NCBI RefSeq assembly: GCF_000382205.1
Contig: NZ_KB907790.1
Span: 434,001 to 498,000, forward strand
From: Dyadobacter beijingensis DSM 21582
GTDB taxonomy: Bacteria > Bacteroidota > Bacteroidia > Cytophagales > Spirosomataceae
Reading direction: 5' to 3'
DNA length: 64,000 nucleotides
Positions within the stretch are counted from its first letter, which is position 1; every line of letters begins with the position of its first letter. Below are positions 16,227-24,783 of this stretch, in pieces. The notes beneath the pieces are model-generated. The model made no database searches. It was not told the origin of the DNA and worked only from the letters and a program-made list of their open reading frames with translations. A program made the position numbers and the translations under genes.

Positions 16227-17684
16227 TCAAAACGCCGAAATCCATCGCGTCAGCCATTCCGGGCTGAAAAATAGCATGAGTAATGCCACCAGAAACATGC
16301 CGGCGACCAGCTTGCCGGAAGCGCTGTTGTTGGTGCTTACTGCCTCCGCTCTCACGGTTTTGAAAAACAATAAATAGGGCAGCCGCATGTAGTAGGCCAG
16401 CGAAATGGCGGCGTTCAGGATGCCGCCGATGAGCAGCCAGAGCATCCAGGTGAGCTCCTGGTCGTGGTAGCTTTCCCAGAGGGCGGAGAAGACGAGAAAT
16501 TTGGAAGTAAAACCTCCCGTTGGCGGTAGTCCGGCCAGCGCGACCATCACGACCGTGAGAATACCGGAAATCCAGATGTAGTTGCGGCCAAGGCCCTCGT
16601 AATCTTTGAGTTGTGTTTCCTGGCGCGGTTGCAACAGGTCTACGAGGAAGAATGCGGCCAGGTTGATGACCAGGTACGCGGCGGTGTAAAATACCGCGGC
16701 TTCGAAACCGAAGCGGCTGTATGCTGCAATGCCCACCAACAGATAACCTGCCTGTGCAATAGACGAATAGGCCAGCAGGCGGCGCGCATTGCTTTGCCAA
16801 AGCGCTGCCACATTGCCGATCGTCATGCTGATGAGCGCTATTCCTCCCAGAACCGGGAAATATTGGGCTGGTAATATGCCCGCAAGGCGCATCAGGACGA
16901 GTATCACGGCTGCTTTCGGTGCTACGGAAAGAAACGATACCAACGGCGTGGGCGCGGCTTCGTACACGTCGGGCGTCCAGATGTGGAAAGGCACCAGCGA
17001 GAGTTTGAAAAGCAGTCCGGCGAGGGTCAGTACAATGGTGACCGTTACCACAAGGTCTGAATTGCTGCTGAGCGCGACCGTCATGGCGTCGCTGGTGATG
17101 TCGAGCGTGCCGCTGAGGCCGTAAATAAGCGAAATGCCATACAGCATTACGGCTGAACTGGCCGTTCCGAAAAGCAGGTATTTAATGCCGCCCTCGGCTG
17201 CCTTCCGGTAGGGCGACAGTGCCACAAGCAGGTAGGAGCTGATCGAAATGAGTTCAAGCGATAGGTATATCGACAGCAGATGTGTGGACATTGTCAGCAA
17301 ATGCATGCCCGCAACGGCGGCGATCAGCAACGCGTGGTATTCGGCGGGGAAATCGTATTTTAGAATGCGTACATGCAGCAGCGTGAAAATCCAGGCAAGC
17401 GTGATCAGGATTTTGAAAAAAACAGCCTGCCTGTCGAGGAACAGCAGGGGCTGGAACCGGAACGACGGCTCGGTATTCCATTGACCTGCAATCAATAACA
17501 TGGTGATCAGGCTACCGGCGAGCGCCAGGGTCAGCAAATAGGAATGGGCTTTTTCCTTGCCGAAGCGTTTTACGAAAATCAGTTCGGCGAGCAGGAACAG
17601 GCAGAAGAACACGGCCAGAAATATTTCCGGGATAATGCCGCCCAGGCTCTGGCGTATATGGATGAGCTGATCGTTAATGTCCAA
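16227..17684 (-). CDS. nuoN: NADH-quinone oxidoreductase subunit N (isolated)
   Basis: A 485-residue membrane protein with about 14 transmembrane helices, homologous to the antiporter-like subunit N of respiratory complex I. Family motifs include SYLLVALSPYRKAAEGGIKY, the proton-channel lysine helix LLFKLSLVPFHIWTPDVYEA, and GLPPTGGFTSKFLVF near residue 395. Complex I genes usually form one nuoA-N operon with N last. Here both neighbours are unrelated (TraB-like gene convergent, a hypothetical gene divergent), so nuoN is alone. Either the operon is split or this is a paralogue. Its ATG is 24 bp from a perfect -7 promoter box. Confidence 0.94.
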   Translation of the reverse strand: MDINDQLIHIRQSLGGIIPEIFLAVFFCLFLLAELIFVKRFGKEKAHSYLLTLALAGSLITMLLIAGQWNTEPSFRFQPLLFLDRQAVFFKILITLAWIFTLLHVRILKYDFPAEYHALLIAAVAGMHLLTMSTHLLSIYLSLELISISSYLLVALSPYRKAAEGGIKYLLFGTASSAVMLYGISLIYGLSGTLDITSDAMTVALSSNSDLVVTVTIVLTLAGLLFKLSLVPFHIWTPDVYEAAPTPLVSFLSVAPKAAVILVLMRLAGILPAQYFPVLGGIALISMTIGNVAALWQSNARRLLAYSSIAQAGYLLVGIAAYSRFGFEAAVFYTAAYLVINLAAFFLVDLLQPRQETQLKDYEGLGRNYIWISGILTVVMVALAGLPPTGGFTSKFLVFSALWESYHDQELTWMLWLLIGGILNAAISLAYYMRLPYLLFFKTVRAEAVSTNNSASGKLVAGMFLVALLMLFFSPEWLTRWISAF

Positions 17685-17707
17685 AACAGCAGGTACAATT
17701 TTTTATG

Positions 17708-17715
17708 CAAAAGTA
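17708..17715 (-). promoter_or_regulatory. -7 promoter element of nuoN
   Basis: TACTTTTG on the minus strand matches TAnnTTTG exactly; the predicted leader is under 20 nt. No convincing -33 element. An independent promoter supports nuoN being a stand-alone transcription unit. Confidence 0.45.
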
Positions 17716-17776
17716 GGGAAACAATCCACCTTTCGGCTTCCAAACCTCGAACTTATCAAATTAACCAACTTGAATT

Positions 17777-18442
17777 ATGAAATATCTGCTAAGAATTTTT
17801 ACGCTGACTTGCTGTTTTGCAGGCGTGCAGGCATACGGCCAGGACTCGACCGGCCTGGCGGGAACGCCGTACCAGGAAACGCAACCGGCAGCGGGCGAAA
17901 AATCACCCTACTTATTGAAAGAATGGTATTCGGGCGCGGTCCGTACGAGCGACGATCGCGTTCATGACGGCATTCCGCTTCGCTACGATTTTGTAAAAGA
18001 CGAAGTGGAATACAAGGCCGGTTCAGGCCTTTACCGCGTTTCCTCCGGCGTTTCCGAGTTTTCCATTCCGAGCGGTGTGGAGCTGTACACATTCAGGAGC
18101 GGTTATCCTGCGGTAGGTGAGTTGACCGAAAAGAGCTTCTACCGCGTGCTTTACGACGGGAATACCAAGCTTTTGAAAAAATACACCAGCCCCATTAAAG
18201 TAGAAAAAGCCAGCGCCACACGTGAAATGGACGCCGGCGCGAAGCTTTTCCTGTTGAAAGACGATAAAATGAATCCTGTGCAGCTCGGTAACCGGAACAG
18301 TTTTATGAAACTGCTGACCGACGAGCGAAACAAGCTGAACTACGTGATCAAAGAGCAGCAGCTGGATTTTGCCGGCGAGGACGACCTCATTCGCTTGCTT
18401 GAAGAATACGATTCCTACAAGGCCGGACGAGGCGGGAACTAG
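17777..18442 (+). CDS. Hypothetical secreted protein
   Basis: A 221-residue protein with a signal peptide (MKYLLRIFTLTCCFAGVQAYGQ, cleavage near residue 22). I do not recognise the family. The mature protein is acidic/basic mixed with a beta-rich first half (LRYDFVKDEVEYKAGSGLYR) and a helical C-terminus containing NKLNYVIKEQQLDF. This resembles Bacteroidota periplasmic proteins that read out as uncharacterised DUFs. It is divergent from nuoN and converges on the phosphodiesterase-like gene with a 1-bp gap between stop codons. Confidence 0.75.
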   Translation: MKYLLRIFTLTCCFAGVQAYGQDSTGLAGTPYQETQPAAGEKSPYLLKEWYSGAVRTSDDRVHDGIPLRYDFVKDEVEYKAGSGLYRVSSGVSEFSIPSGVELYTFRSGYPAVGELTEKSFYRVLYDGNTKLLKKYTSPIKVEKASATREMDAGAKLFLLKDDKMNPVQLGNRNSFMKLLTDERNKLNYVIKEQQLDFAGEDDLIRLLEEYDSYKAGRGGN

Positions 18443-18443
18443 C

Positions 18444-19688
18444 CTACTTTTCCACAATCCAGCGATTTGCGCTGTTGTATTTGCCTTCCAGAACAATCTT
18501 GAAAAAGCCGGACGGGTATTTCGAAATATCCAGTTCGGCTTTTTCATTGGCTACGTCCACCTCGTCCATGAGGTAGTACAAATCGCGGCCGCCTGTTTCG
18601 AAATGGTTGGTGGTCGTGAGCCAGATTTTTACCTTTCCTTCTTTTTCTGCGGCTTTCCAGGAGACATTAACCTTGCCCGCCGATTTCTGCACCACCGGAG
18701 AAAGGACCGACAATTTGCCTGTAAATGCCACGCCATCCACTTCAAATGCCTGTTCTTTCGGAATGTGAATGTCCATATGCCGCGTTACAGTCGGGAAAAT
18801 GTCGACAATGCCGGGTGTGGATTTGAAATTCGCATTCAGATCTTTTGCATTGGTCACGATCCACGTGCTGCGCTCGCGGTCGCTCTGGCCGCCGTGGCCG
18901 TGGCCGGTTTTGGCGTCGCGGCCGTGGTCGGTGGTGACTACCATCAGCCAGTCTTCATTGTAAGTTTTCTCGCGGTAGGTTACGGCTTTCCAAATGCGGC
19001 CCATCTGGTCGTCCATCATCTGGATCGCTTTGGTAAATTGCTCGCTGTCACCGTATTTGTGGCCCATATCGTCGGTATATTCGAGGTATACCCATGACAT
19101 ATCCGGCGCATTGTCGTGAATATAGGCGGCGGCTTCATCCACTACCTTTTCATCGATCCGGTGAATGTATTCGCTCTGCTTGTCGTGCCTGAAATGCACG
19201 GTATCCAGCTCGAAGCCGTCGAAAGAATAGTCGATCTGCAGCTTATCGGTCTGCGGCAGGTTGGTACCTACGAGTTTGGTGCGGTTGTCGAGCCAGGTCG
19301 AGAAAACAGCCGTCTTTTTCTGGGGATATTGTTCTTCCATAAAGCGGAAAAGCGTCCAGTAGTGGTAGTTCGGGTCTTTAATATCGTTATCCCAAACATT
19401 ATGCTTGTTCACCCACGTGCCGGTGAGCAGGCTATTGTAACCTACGGCCGAGATCGTGGGGGTCTGCGAATAGGTGCCCTTGCCACCTCCTACGTGTGCG
19501 CGGGTGTAGCCACCCGCTTTCGCGATCGCGTCCAGGTGCGGGGTCGCGATTTTCTCCTTGCTGTCGCTGGAAATACCGTCCACGATCACGAAGACGACCT
19601 TTTTGGTTTTGACGTTCTGAGCGAGTACATGGCAACCGGTAAAAACGGCCAGCACGACGCCCGCCAGCAGGTAAAATCGCTTTTTCAT
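18444..19688 (-). CDS. Alkaline phosphatase-superfamily phosphodiesterase (secreted)
   Basis: A 414-residue exported protein with a signal peptide (cleavage after about residue 24, HVLAQ). The nucleotide pyrophosphatase/phosphodiesterase fold is shown by VFVIVDGISSD (first metal Asp), TPTISAVGYNSLLTG (likely threonine nucleophile region), YTDDMGHKYGD (metal Asp/His) and TTDHGRDAKTGHGHGG (metal Asp-His and distal His). It likely hydrolyses a phosphodiester or phosphonate ester in the periplasm using two zinc ions. The C-terminal 100 residues look like a beta-sandwich domain. It has a terminator from the gene behind it immediately upstream, so it is its own unit. Confidence 0.9.
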   Translation of the reverse strand: MKKRFYLLAGVVLAVFTGCHVLAQNVKTKKVVFVIVDGISSDSKEKIATPHLDAIAKAGGYTRAHVGGGKGTYSQTPTISAVGYNSLLTGTWVNKHNVWDNDIKDPNYHYWTLFRFMEEQYPQKKTAVFSTWLDNRTKLVGTNLPQTDKLQIDYSFDGFELDTVHFRHDKQSEYIHRIDEKVVDEAAAYIHDNAPDMSWVYLEYTDDMGHKYGDSEQFTKAIQMMDDQMGRIWKAVTYREKTYNEDWLMVVTTDHGRDAKTGHGHGGQSDRERSTWIVTNAKDLNANFKSTPGIVDIFPTVTRHMDIHIPKEQAFEVDGVAFTGKLSVLSPVVQKSAGKVNVSWKAAEKEGKVKIWLTTTNHFETGGRDLYYLMDEVDVANEKAELDISKYPSGFFKIVLEGKYNSANRWIVEK

Positions 19689-19710
19689 AAATTGAATGAC
19701 TGTTTAATAA

Positions 19711-19756
19711 AAAATCCCTCAAATAAACGGCTAATTCGCCGAATTTGAGGGATTTT
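19711..19756 (-). terminator. Rho-independent terminator
   Basis: A 14-bp perfect stem (19711-19724 / 19743-19756), with an inner CGGC/GCCG pairing, followed by a T-rich run on the minus strand. It ends the ffh-outer membrane protein transcript. Confidence 0.85.
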
Positions 19757-19800
19757 AAAGCTAAGAAATTATTACTATCTTAAAATTTTCAAGTCATTTT

Positions 19801-20301
19801 TTATGGATTGACCGGTTGTTCCGGCGCAGCGTCCGTTTTTTTCTTTTTGCCGAATGCATATACAATGCCGAAATGGCTTTTGAGCACCCCGCTGTCGAAT
19901 TTGTCCTTCACATACGGGTTCAGTTCCAAAGCGAGCATAATGCGGCGGTTCATCGGGAGCGGCGCTACGCGTACGCCGAAGTTGACCGAGTAGCCATCTA
20001 CCGTAATCAGGTCGGCATCGGGGTCGGCGATGCGGTAGAGCGGGTTGAGCCGGAGCCCGCCGCCGAGGTACCATTGCGCCACTTCGCCCCGTTTGAGGTT
20101 GATCATCGGCAAGATGTCGATGCTCAGGCTGCTGAACAGCGAGTTGGTCTGCATGCGGGTATCGAGCCAGATCACTTTTTTTGCATTCGTGCTGACGGTC
20201 AGCAGGCTGCTCCAGGGATAGTATCCGACCGACGCCTGCGCGCGCAGTTTTTCCTGGCCCAGCAGGAGCATTAGCGTCAGAACCAAAAGAACTCGTTTCA
20301 T
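19801..20301 (-). CDS. Hypothetical outer-membrane-type protein
   Basis: A 166-residue protein with an N-terminal signal peptide (MKRVLLVLTLMLLLGQEKLRAQ, cleavage near residue 21). The rest has alternating hydrophobic and polar residues and aromatic strand ends (VGYYPWSSLLTV, QWYLGGGLRLNP, FGIVYAFGKKKK), consistent with a small beta-barrel. No domain is recognised. Start at the ATG, not the preceding TTG. It lies 14 bp behind ffh on the same strand and ends at a strong terminator, so it is the second gene of an ffh operon; no functional link with signal recognition is evident. Confidence 0.75.
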   Translation of the reverse strand: MKRVLLVLTLMLLLGQEKLRAQASVGYYPWSSLLTVSTNAKKVIWLDTRMQTNSLFSSLSIDILPMINLKRGEVAQWYLGGGLRLNPLYRIADPDADLITVDGYSVNFGVRVAPLPMNRRIMLALELNPYVKDKFDSGVLKSHFGIVYAFGKKKKTDAAPEQPVNP

Positions 20302-20314
20302 CAAGGAGTGATTA

Positions 20315-21637
20315 TTAGCGGCGCATGGCTTTGCCCAGCTTGCCTGCCGCCTGCATAGTGTTCATTTTCTTCATCATTTTCCGCATTTCGTCAAACTGTT
20401 TGATCAGGTTGTTGACTTGCAGAAGGGTGGTGCCGCTACCCGCCGCAATGCGTTTTTTCCGGCTGCCGTCGATGATATCAGGATTTTCGCGCTCCTTTTT
20501 GGTCATCGACTGGATGATCGCCTCGATAGGCTTGAACGATTCGTTGTCGATGTCGAGGTTTTTGATGGCGCTGCCCATTCCTGGGATCATGCCGATGAGG
20601 TCTTTGACATTACCCATCTTCTTGATCTGCTGTAACTGGCCGAGGAAGTCGTCGAAATCGAATTTGTTCTGACGCATTTTGGCATTAATGCGCTTCGCTT
20701 CGTCTTCGTCGAATGCCTGCTGGGCGCGCTCCACGAGGGAGATCACATCACCCATGCCAAGGATACGGCTCGCCATACGATCGGGGTAGAAGGAGTCGAG
20801 CGCCTCCATTTTTTCCCCGGTACTGATGTATTTGATCGGTTTTTCAACGACCTGGCGGATCGAAAGCGCCGCTCCACCGCGGGCATCACCGTCGAGTTTC
20901 GTCAAAACGACCCCGTCGAAATCGAGTCTTTCGTTAAATGTTTTGGCCGTATTCACCGCGTCCTGGCCGGTCATCGAGTCGACCACGAAGAGGATTTCGG
21001 AAGGTTTTACGGAAGATTTAATGTCTTCCACCTCTTTCATCATCACTTCGTCCACCGCTAGACGGCCTGCCGTATCGACGATCACGATTTTCTTGCCGGA
21101 TTTCTTCGCGTGTGCGACCGCATTGGTTGCGATGCTCACCGCATTTTTGTTCTCGGGCTCCGAATACACTTCCACGCCGATCTGCTCGCCGAGCACTTTC
21201 AGCTGGTCGATCGCCGCGGGACGGTACACGTCGCAGGCGGTGAGCAACACCTGGCGGCCTTGTTTTTTGAGCAACGAGGCCAGTTTACCGGAAAATGTGG
21301 TTTTACCGGAACCCTGCAGACCGGCGATGAGGATTACCGCGGGGTCGCCTTTGATATTAATCCCCTCGGCCTGACCGCCCATGAGTTCGGTCAGCTCTTC
21401 CTGCACGATTTTGACGAACATCTGGCCCGGCTCGACAGAGATAAGGATTTTCCTGTCGATGGCTTTTTCGCGGATGCGGTCGGTAATTTCTTTGGCTACC
21501 TTAAAGTTAACATCGGCGTCGACCAATGCTTTACGGACTTCCTTGGTAGTGGCGGCAACATTTATATCGGATATGCGGTCCTTTCCTTTTAGTGTGCGAA
21601 AGGCGTTATTAAGCTTGTCCTGTAAGTTTTCAAACAT
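20315..21637 (-). CDS. ffh: Signal recognition particle protein Ffh
   Basis: A 440-residue SRP54 GTPase. The N-domain is followed by the G-domain with GLQGSGKTTFSGKLA (G1) near residue 105, DTAGR (G3) near 190 and TKLDGDARGG (G4 and following) near 250. The methionine-rich M-domain at the C-terminus (MGNVKDLIGMIPGMGSAIKN onward) binds 4.5S RNA and signal peptides. It works with FtsY and the 4.5S RNA (not seen here) to target nascent membrane proteins. It has a predicted promoter just upstream and is co-transcribed with a small outer-membrane-type protein. Confidence 0.97.
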   Translation of the reverse strand: MFENLQDKLNNAFRTLKGKDRISDINVAATTKEVRKALVDADVNFKVAKEITDRIREKAIDRKILISVEPGQMFVKIVQEELTELMGGQAEGINIKGDPAVILIAGLQGSGKTTFSGKLASLLKKQGRQVLLTACDVYRPAAIDQLKVLGEQIGVEVYSEPENKNAVSIATNAVAHAKKSGKKIVIVDTAGRLAVDEVMMKEVEDIKSSVKPSEILFVVDSMTGQDAVNTAKTFNERLDFDGVVLTKLDGDARGGAALSIRQVVEKPIKYISTGEKMEALDSFYPDRMASRILGMGDVISLVERAQQAFDEDEAKRINAKMRQNKFDFDDFLGQLQQIKKMGNVKDLIGMIPGMGSAIKNLDIDNESFKPIEAIIQSMTKKERENPDIIDGSRKKRIAAGSGTTLLQVNNLIKQFDEMRKMMKKMNTMQAAGKLGKAMRR

Positions 21638-21680
21638 GGAATAATATCTATGAATCTGAACCTGAATTTGAAATAATTCA

Positions 21681-21688
21681 CAAAGGTA
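21681..21688 (-). promoter_or_regulatory. -7 promoter element of ffh
   Basis: TACCTTTG on the minus strand matches TAnnTTTG exactly, 44 bp before the ffh ATG. The -33 region overlaps the mscS terminator and has no clear TTTG. Confidence 0.45.
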
Positions 21689-21697
21689 TAAATAAAA

Positions 21698-21733
21698 TGA
21701 GGAGTACAGGAGAGTTACCCCCTGTACTCCTCA
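21698..21733 (-). terminator. Rho-independent terminator of mscS
   Basis: A perfect 13-bp stem (21698-21710 / 21721-21733) with a 10-nt loop, followed by TTTTATTTAT on the minus strand, 35 bp after the mscS stop. Confidence 0.85.
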
Positions 21734-21767
21734 ATATTCGCTGGTTCGAAGCTCCGCTTCGGTGCTG

Positions 21768-22580
21768 TCACTGTTTCAATGCAACGCTCACTTCGGCCGG
21801 TTTCGGTGCCTGAATGCCATCCAGCGCAAACTGCCGGCTGATGCCTTCGTGGACATTGTAATAGGTATCCCAAAACGTAGCGCTGGGCGTCCACACGCGC
21901 ACATCGAAAAAGATTGCGTTCTCCGTGAGCTTCGTCACCAGGATGTCGTGCGGAACGTCTTTCAATGCGGTCGGACAGGCGTCGACCACCTTTTGCACCG
22001 ATTGGCGGATCTTATCCACGCCGTTCTGGCTCCCGGCCGCAAATACCATATCGACGCGGATCTTGCCTTTGCCGGAAATGTTGGTAATGGGCGAGGTTGA
22101 TAATGAGCCGTTTGGAAGGATAATCGTCTTGTTGTCGGGTGTGACGAGAATGGTGTTGAAAATCTGCACGCCCTCGACCGTTCCCGTGAACCCCTGTGCG
22201 CTGATAAGGTCGCCCACGCGGTAGGGTTTGAAAATAAGGATCAGCACGCCGCCCGCGAAGTTGGCCAGGCTGCCCTGTAACGCCAGGCCGACGGCCAGAC
22301 CCGCCGCGCCGAGCACGGCAACAAACGAGGAAGTTTCAATGCCGATAATGCCTGCGATACTAAGCAGCAGCATCACGTTGAGCAAAACTACAATCAGCGA
22401 ACTGAGGAAAGGCTGCACGTCGCGGTCGACCTTGCGCTTTTCCATGACGTTACTCAGCATCGAGCTGATTTTACCTACAATAAACCGGCCGATGATAAAG
22501 GCGAGGATTGCGAGCAGGACTTTGCCGCCGTAGAGCGTGGCCAATGTCCAGATCTGTGCTTTGATAATGTCAAAGTTCAT
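21768..22580 (-). CDS. Small-conductance mechanosensitive channel (MscS family)
   Basis: A 270-residue protein, close to E. coli MscS in length. Three N-terminal membrane segments are followed by the pore helix VAVLGAAGLAVGLALQGSLANFAGGVLIL, with the Gly/Ala-rich packing pattern of MscS TM3. The cytoplasmic beta domain contains FKPYRVGDLISAQGFTGTVEGV and LPNGSLSTSPITN, both classical MscS motifs. It opens on membrane tension to release solutes during hypo-osmotic shock. It is flanked by its own good promoter and terminator, indicating a single-gene unit. Confidence 0.95.
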   Translation of the reverse strand: MNFDIIKAQIWTLATLYGGKVLLAILAFIIGRFIVGKISSMLSNVMEKRKVDRDVQPFLSSLIVVLLNVMLLLSIAGIIGIETSSFVAVLGAAGLAVGLALQGSLANFAGGVLILIFKPYRVGDLISAQGFTGTVEGVQIFNTILVTPDNKTIILPNGSLSTSPITNISGKGKIRVDMVFAAGSQNGVDKIRQSVQKVVDACPTALKDVPHDILVTKLTENAIFFDVRVWTPSATFWDTYYNVHEGISRQFALDGIQAPKPAEVSVALKQ

Positions 22581-22650
22581 CTGTGGTAGAGATTTTGTTG
22601 ATCTGATGGAGTTATGTGAAACTGGTGCACGTATATAGTGTATCCGGCTG

Positions 22651-22682
22651 CAAAGTCACTCATTCCCTTGACATTAACAAAA
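22651..22682 (-). promoter_or_regulatory. Promoter of mscS
   Basis: On the minus strand TTTTG, a 19-bp spacer and TGACTTTG match the Bacteroidota consensus with one mismatch. The transcript would start about 65 nt before the mscS ATG. Confidence 0.55.
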
Positions 22683-22737
22683 TAGGTGAAGGAATTTTTA
22701 AGTAGAAATTATTCTATCTCTAATAGTCCAATTACGA

Positions 22738-22780
22738 AAAAAGGGTGGCAAATGGCTGTCTGCCAGTTGCGCACCCTTTC
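22738..22780 (-). terminator. Terminator at the end of the metal-related gene array
   Basis: An imperfect 17-18-bp hairpin with AAAGGGTG/CACCCTTT ends, followed on the minus strand by a T-run. It lies 22 bp past the stop of the small membrane protein gene and closes the minus-strand array. Confidence 0.75.
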
Positions 22781-22801
22781 GGATATACTCTAATGCTTCG
22801 C

Positions 22802-23131
22802 TTATTTTTTGAACTTGGCGGCTATCCAGCGGAACATTTTCTTTTCCTTTTCCCAAAAGAAAGAAAACTGTCCCAGCAAAAACCCGTAAAGCAGCAGCAG
22901 GCTCTGGTAAGTCGGGAAAATAAAGAGGATGTAGGTGATCGTTTTCAACCACATCGGCGTGGTATCGTCGTAGCCGAGCAGGTAAAACAGCCCTTTACGG
23001 AGCCACACCACCGACGAGCCCGACAAGCTGAATACTGCGAGTACCAACAAAACCTGCCTGGTTGTTTCCAATCCCCATTTTTCCTGCATTTTGCCCAACC
23101 AGGGCTGCGCATTCTTCTCTCCGCTTTGCAT
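22802..23131 (-). CDS. Small membrane protein (DUF6787-like)
   Basis: A 109-residue protein with two membrane segments: about residues 23-42 (VLLVLAVFSLSGSSVVWLRK) and about 62-86 (YILFIFPTYQSLLLLYGFLL). Between them is the LFYLLGYDD segment and at the end a basic FFWEKEKKMFRW tail; this arrangement is conserved in Bacteroidota proteins I associate with DUF6787, from memory. Function is unknown. The open frame extends further upstream, but I start at MQSGEKNAQPW, which leaves a 110-bp gap to the PepSY gene. It is the last gene of a long same-strand series of metal-related genes and could be co-transcribed with them. Confidence 0.72.
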   Translation of the reverse strand: MQSGEKNAQPWLGKMQEKWGLETTRQVLLVLAVFSLSGSSVVWLRKGLFYLLGYDDTTPMWLKTITYILFIFPTYQSLLLLYGFLLGQFSFFWEKEKKMFRWIAAKFKK

Positions 23132-23241
23132 ATATGTGCTATTGATTGCTTCTGAAATCCGGTGCAAAGTAACAACGCGAATCGCAAAAATCCTTGGTTT
23201 TAATAAAGGTTTAATGGCTGAGTTCGTGAAAGGACGACCCG

Positions 23242-24777
23242 TCATTTGATCTTCAAAAACACGAGCAACCCCAGCACGCTCACGATTAGCACACTCGCCG
23301 CAGCGGCCGTCATGACGCCGTCGCGGGCGTTTTTGCCGAGAAAATCCAGGCCGCTGTATTTGTGCAGGAACGCGAAGCTGAAACCCTCGCGCCGGTTGCG
23401 GTCCTCGACTTTAGTGGACAGCCGGCTCGTGGTGGTTTCGATGTAATACGTCGTGTGGTCCGGCGTGTCGTAGGCCAGTTTGACTACGGGCAGACGCTTG
23501 TTCACGAAGCCATATTCTCCGGCGAAACTGGTTACGAGCGACGCTTTTTCCACTTCCGCATCGGAGATAGGCGAGGAAATCTGCGCTTCCATGAGGTCGC
23601 AGCAGCTTTCCGCATTGCGCTCTTCCTGCGCGGCAAACTTGCGTGCAAGGTACTTGGCGAAACGGATATTGCCGTCTTCCAGCTTTTTGCCGTCGCGGAT
23701 GTTGGTGTAGTCGATCACGGTTTTGTCGGTTTCCCAATCCTTGCGCACCGTTTGCCAGAAGATGTTCTCGCCCCATTTGATCAAACCGATGTTGGAAACG
23801 CCTTTCAGGTCGACGATCGATGCCTGGGCGAGTTCCTCGGTTTTGATCACCGGGTCGTACACATATTTCTGCCGCTGGTCGGGATCGAGCTTCTGCAATG
23901 CATGGTAAGCGCCCGAAAATGCGAATGTAAACGTGAAAATGCTGCACCAGATCCCGATCGAACGGTGGTATTTCCGGAGAATGCCCCGCTGATTGCCCGA
24001 TCGCCCGGTTTTGAATTTCTTCCACATTAACCCATACACCAGCACGCCGGCCACCGCCGAGAGGATAATGAGGCTTAGGAACGTGACCATTACCGCAATG
24101 CGAATGGTATTATTCGTGATCAGATCCATAAATCCCCAGTTATGGAACATGCTGAACACCCAGATAAACGCTTTACGGCCCTTGTCGTTAAATGTAGCGA
24201 AGCGGCTCTGTCCGGTTTCCACGTAAATGTCCATCGCGCGGTCGTCGGCGAAACTGATTTTCCAGACGGGCAAAAAGCGGTTCACATATTTATACTGATC
24301 CGTGAATTCGGTCAGTAATGTGCTGGAAGCGATTTTCGATTGCTGGTCGCCCAGCATGTAGCGGGCCATGTGTTCGGCATACCGGCGGTCGCCGTCGGGC
24401 AGTTCGGCGCCGCCCGCCGCATTGAAATACCGCAGCTTGTCGTCGATGCCCTTGATCTGGTACCAGGTATTGCCATTAAACTTTACCAGCCGGAAATTCT
24501 TGAATTCCGCGACTTTGTTTTGGGCCAAAACCTGTCCGGGCTGCAATCTGACATCGGAAGGTGCTACTGGCTCAGCCTGGTAAAATTCATGCGCGATGGT
24601 TGTTTTGAACCAGTGCGACATGAACGGGTGCATCACGCCTGAGGCGGTCCAGAAAATAGTAGGAATCAGCGCCAGCAAGCCCAGCATGCGGTGCCAGCGG
24701 TAAATGTTCCTGCGGACGAGTTTTTCGGTCTTTGCTTTAAAAGACTCCCTGGATTGAATGGCAATTTCTTCGATCAT
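23242..24777 (-). CDS. PepSY-domain membrane protein (PepSY_TM type)
   Basis: A 511-residue protein with an N-terminal membrane helix (LGLLALIPTIFWTASGVMHPF), a periplasmic PepSY segment, two central helices around residues 230-290, a second PepSY segment and a C-terminal helix. RNIYRWHRMLGL and GILRKYHRSIGIWCSIF are the paired HR helix motifs of PepSY_TM proteins, whose relatives (for example FegB/PiuB) accompany siderophore receptors and are proposed to reduce or release metals in the periplasm. It follows the TonB-dependent receptor by only 6 bp, so the two should act together. A CCDLMEAQ motif in the second periplasmic part is a possible metal or redox site. Confidence 0.9.
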   Translation of the reverse strand: MIEEIAIQSRESFKAKTEKLVRRNIYRWHRMLGLLALIPTIFWTASGVMHPFMSHWFKTTIAHEFYQAEPVAPSDVRLQPGQVLAQNKVAEFKNFRLVKFNGNTWYQIKGIDDKLRYFNAAGGAELPDGDRRYAEHMARYMLGDQQSKIASSTLLTEFTDQYKYVNRFLPVWKISFADDRAMDIYVETGQSRFATFNDKGRKAFIWVFSMFHNWGFMDLITNNTIRIAVMVTFLSLIILSAVAGVLVYGLMWKKFKTGRSGNQRGILRKYHRSIGIWCSIFTFTFAFSGAYHALQKLDPDQRQKYVYDPVIKTEELAQASIVDLKGVSNIGLIKWGENIFWQTVRKDWETDKTVIDYTNIRDGKKLEDGNIRFAKYLARKFAAQEERNAESCCDLMEAQISSPISDAEVEKASLVTSFAGEYGFVNKRLPVVKLAYDTPDHTTYYIETTTSRLSTKVEDRNRREGFSFAFLHKYSGLDFLGKNARDGVMTAAAASVLIVSVLGLLVFLKIK

Positions 24778-24783
24778 AATCTC

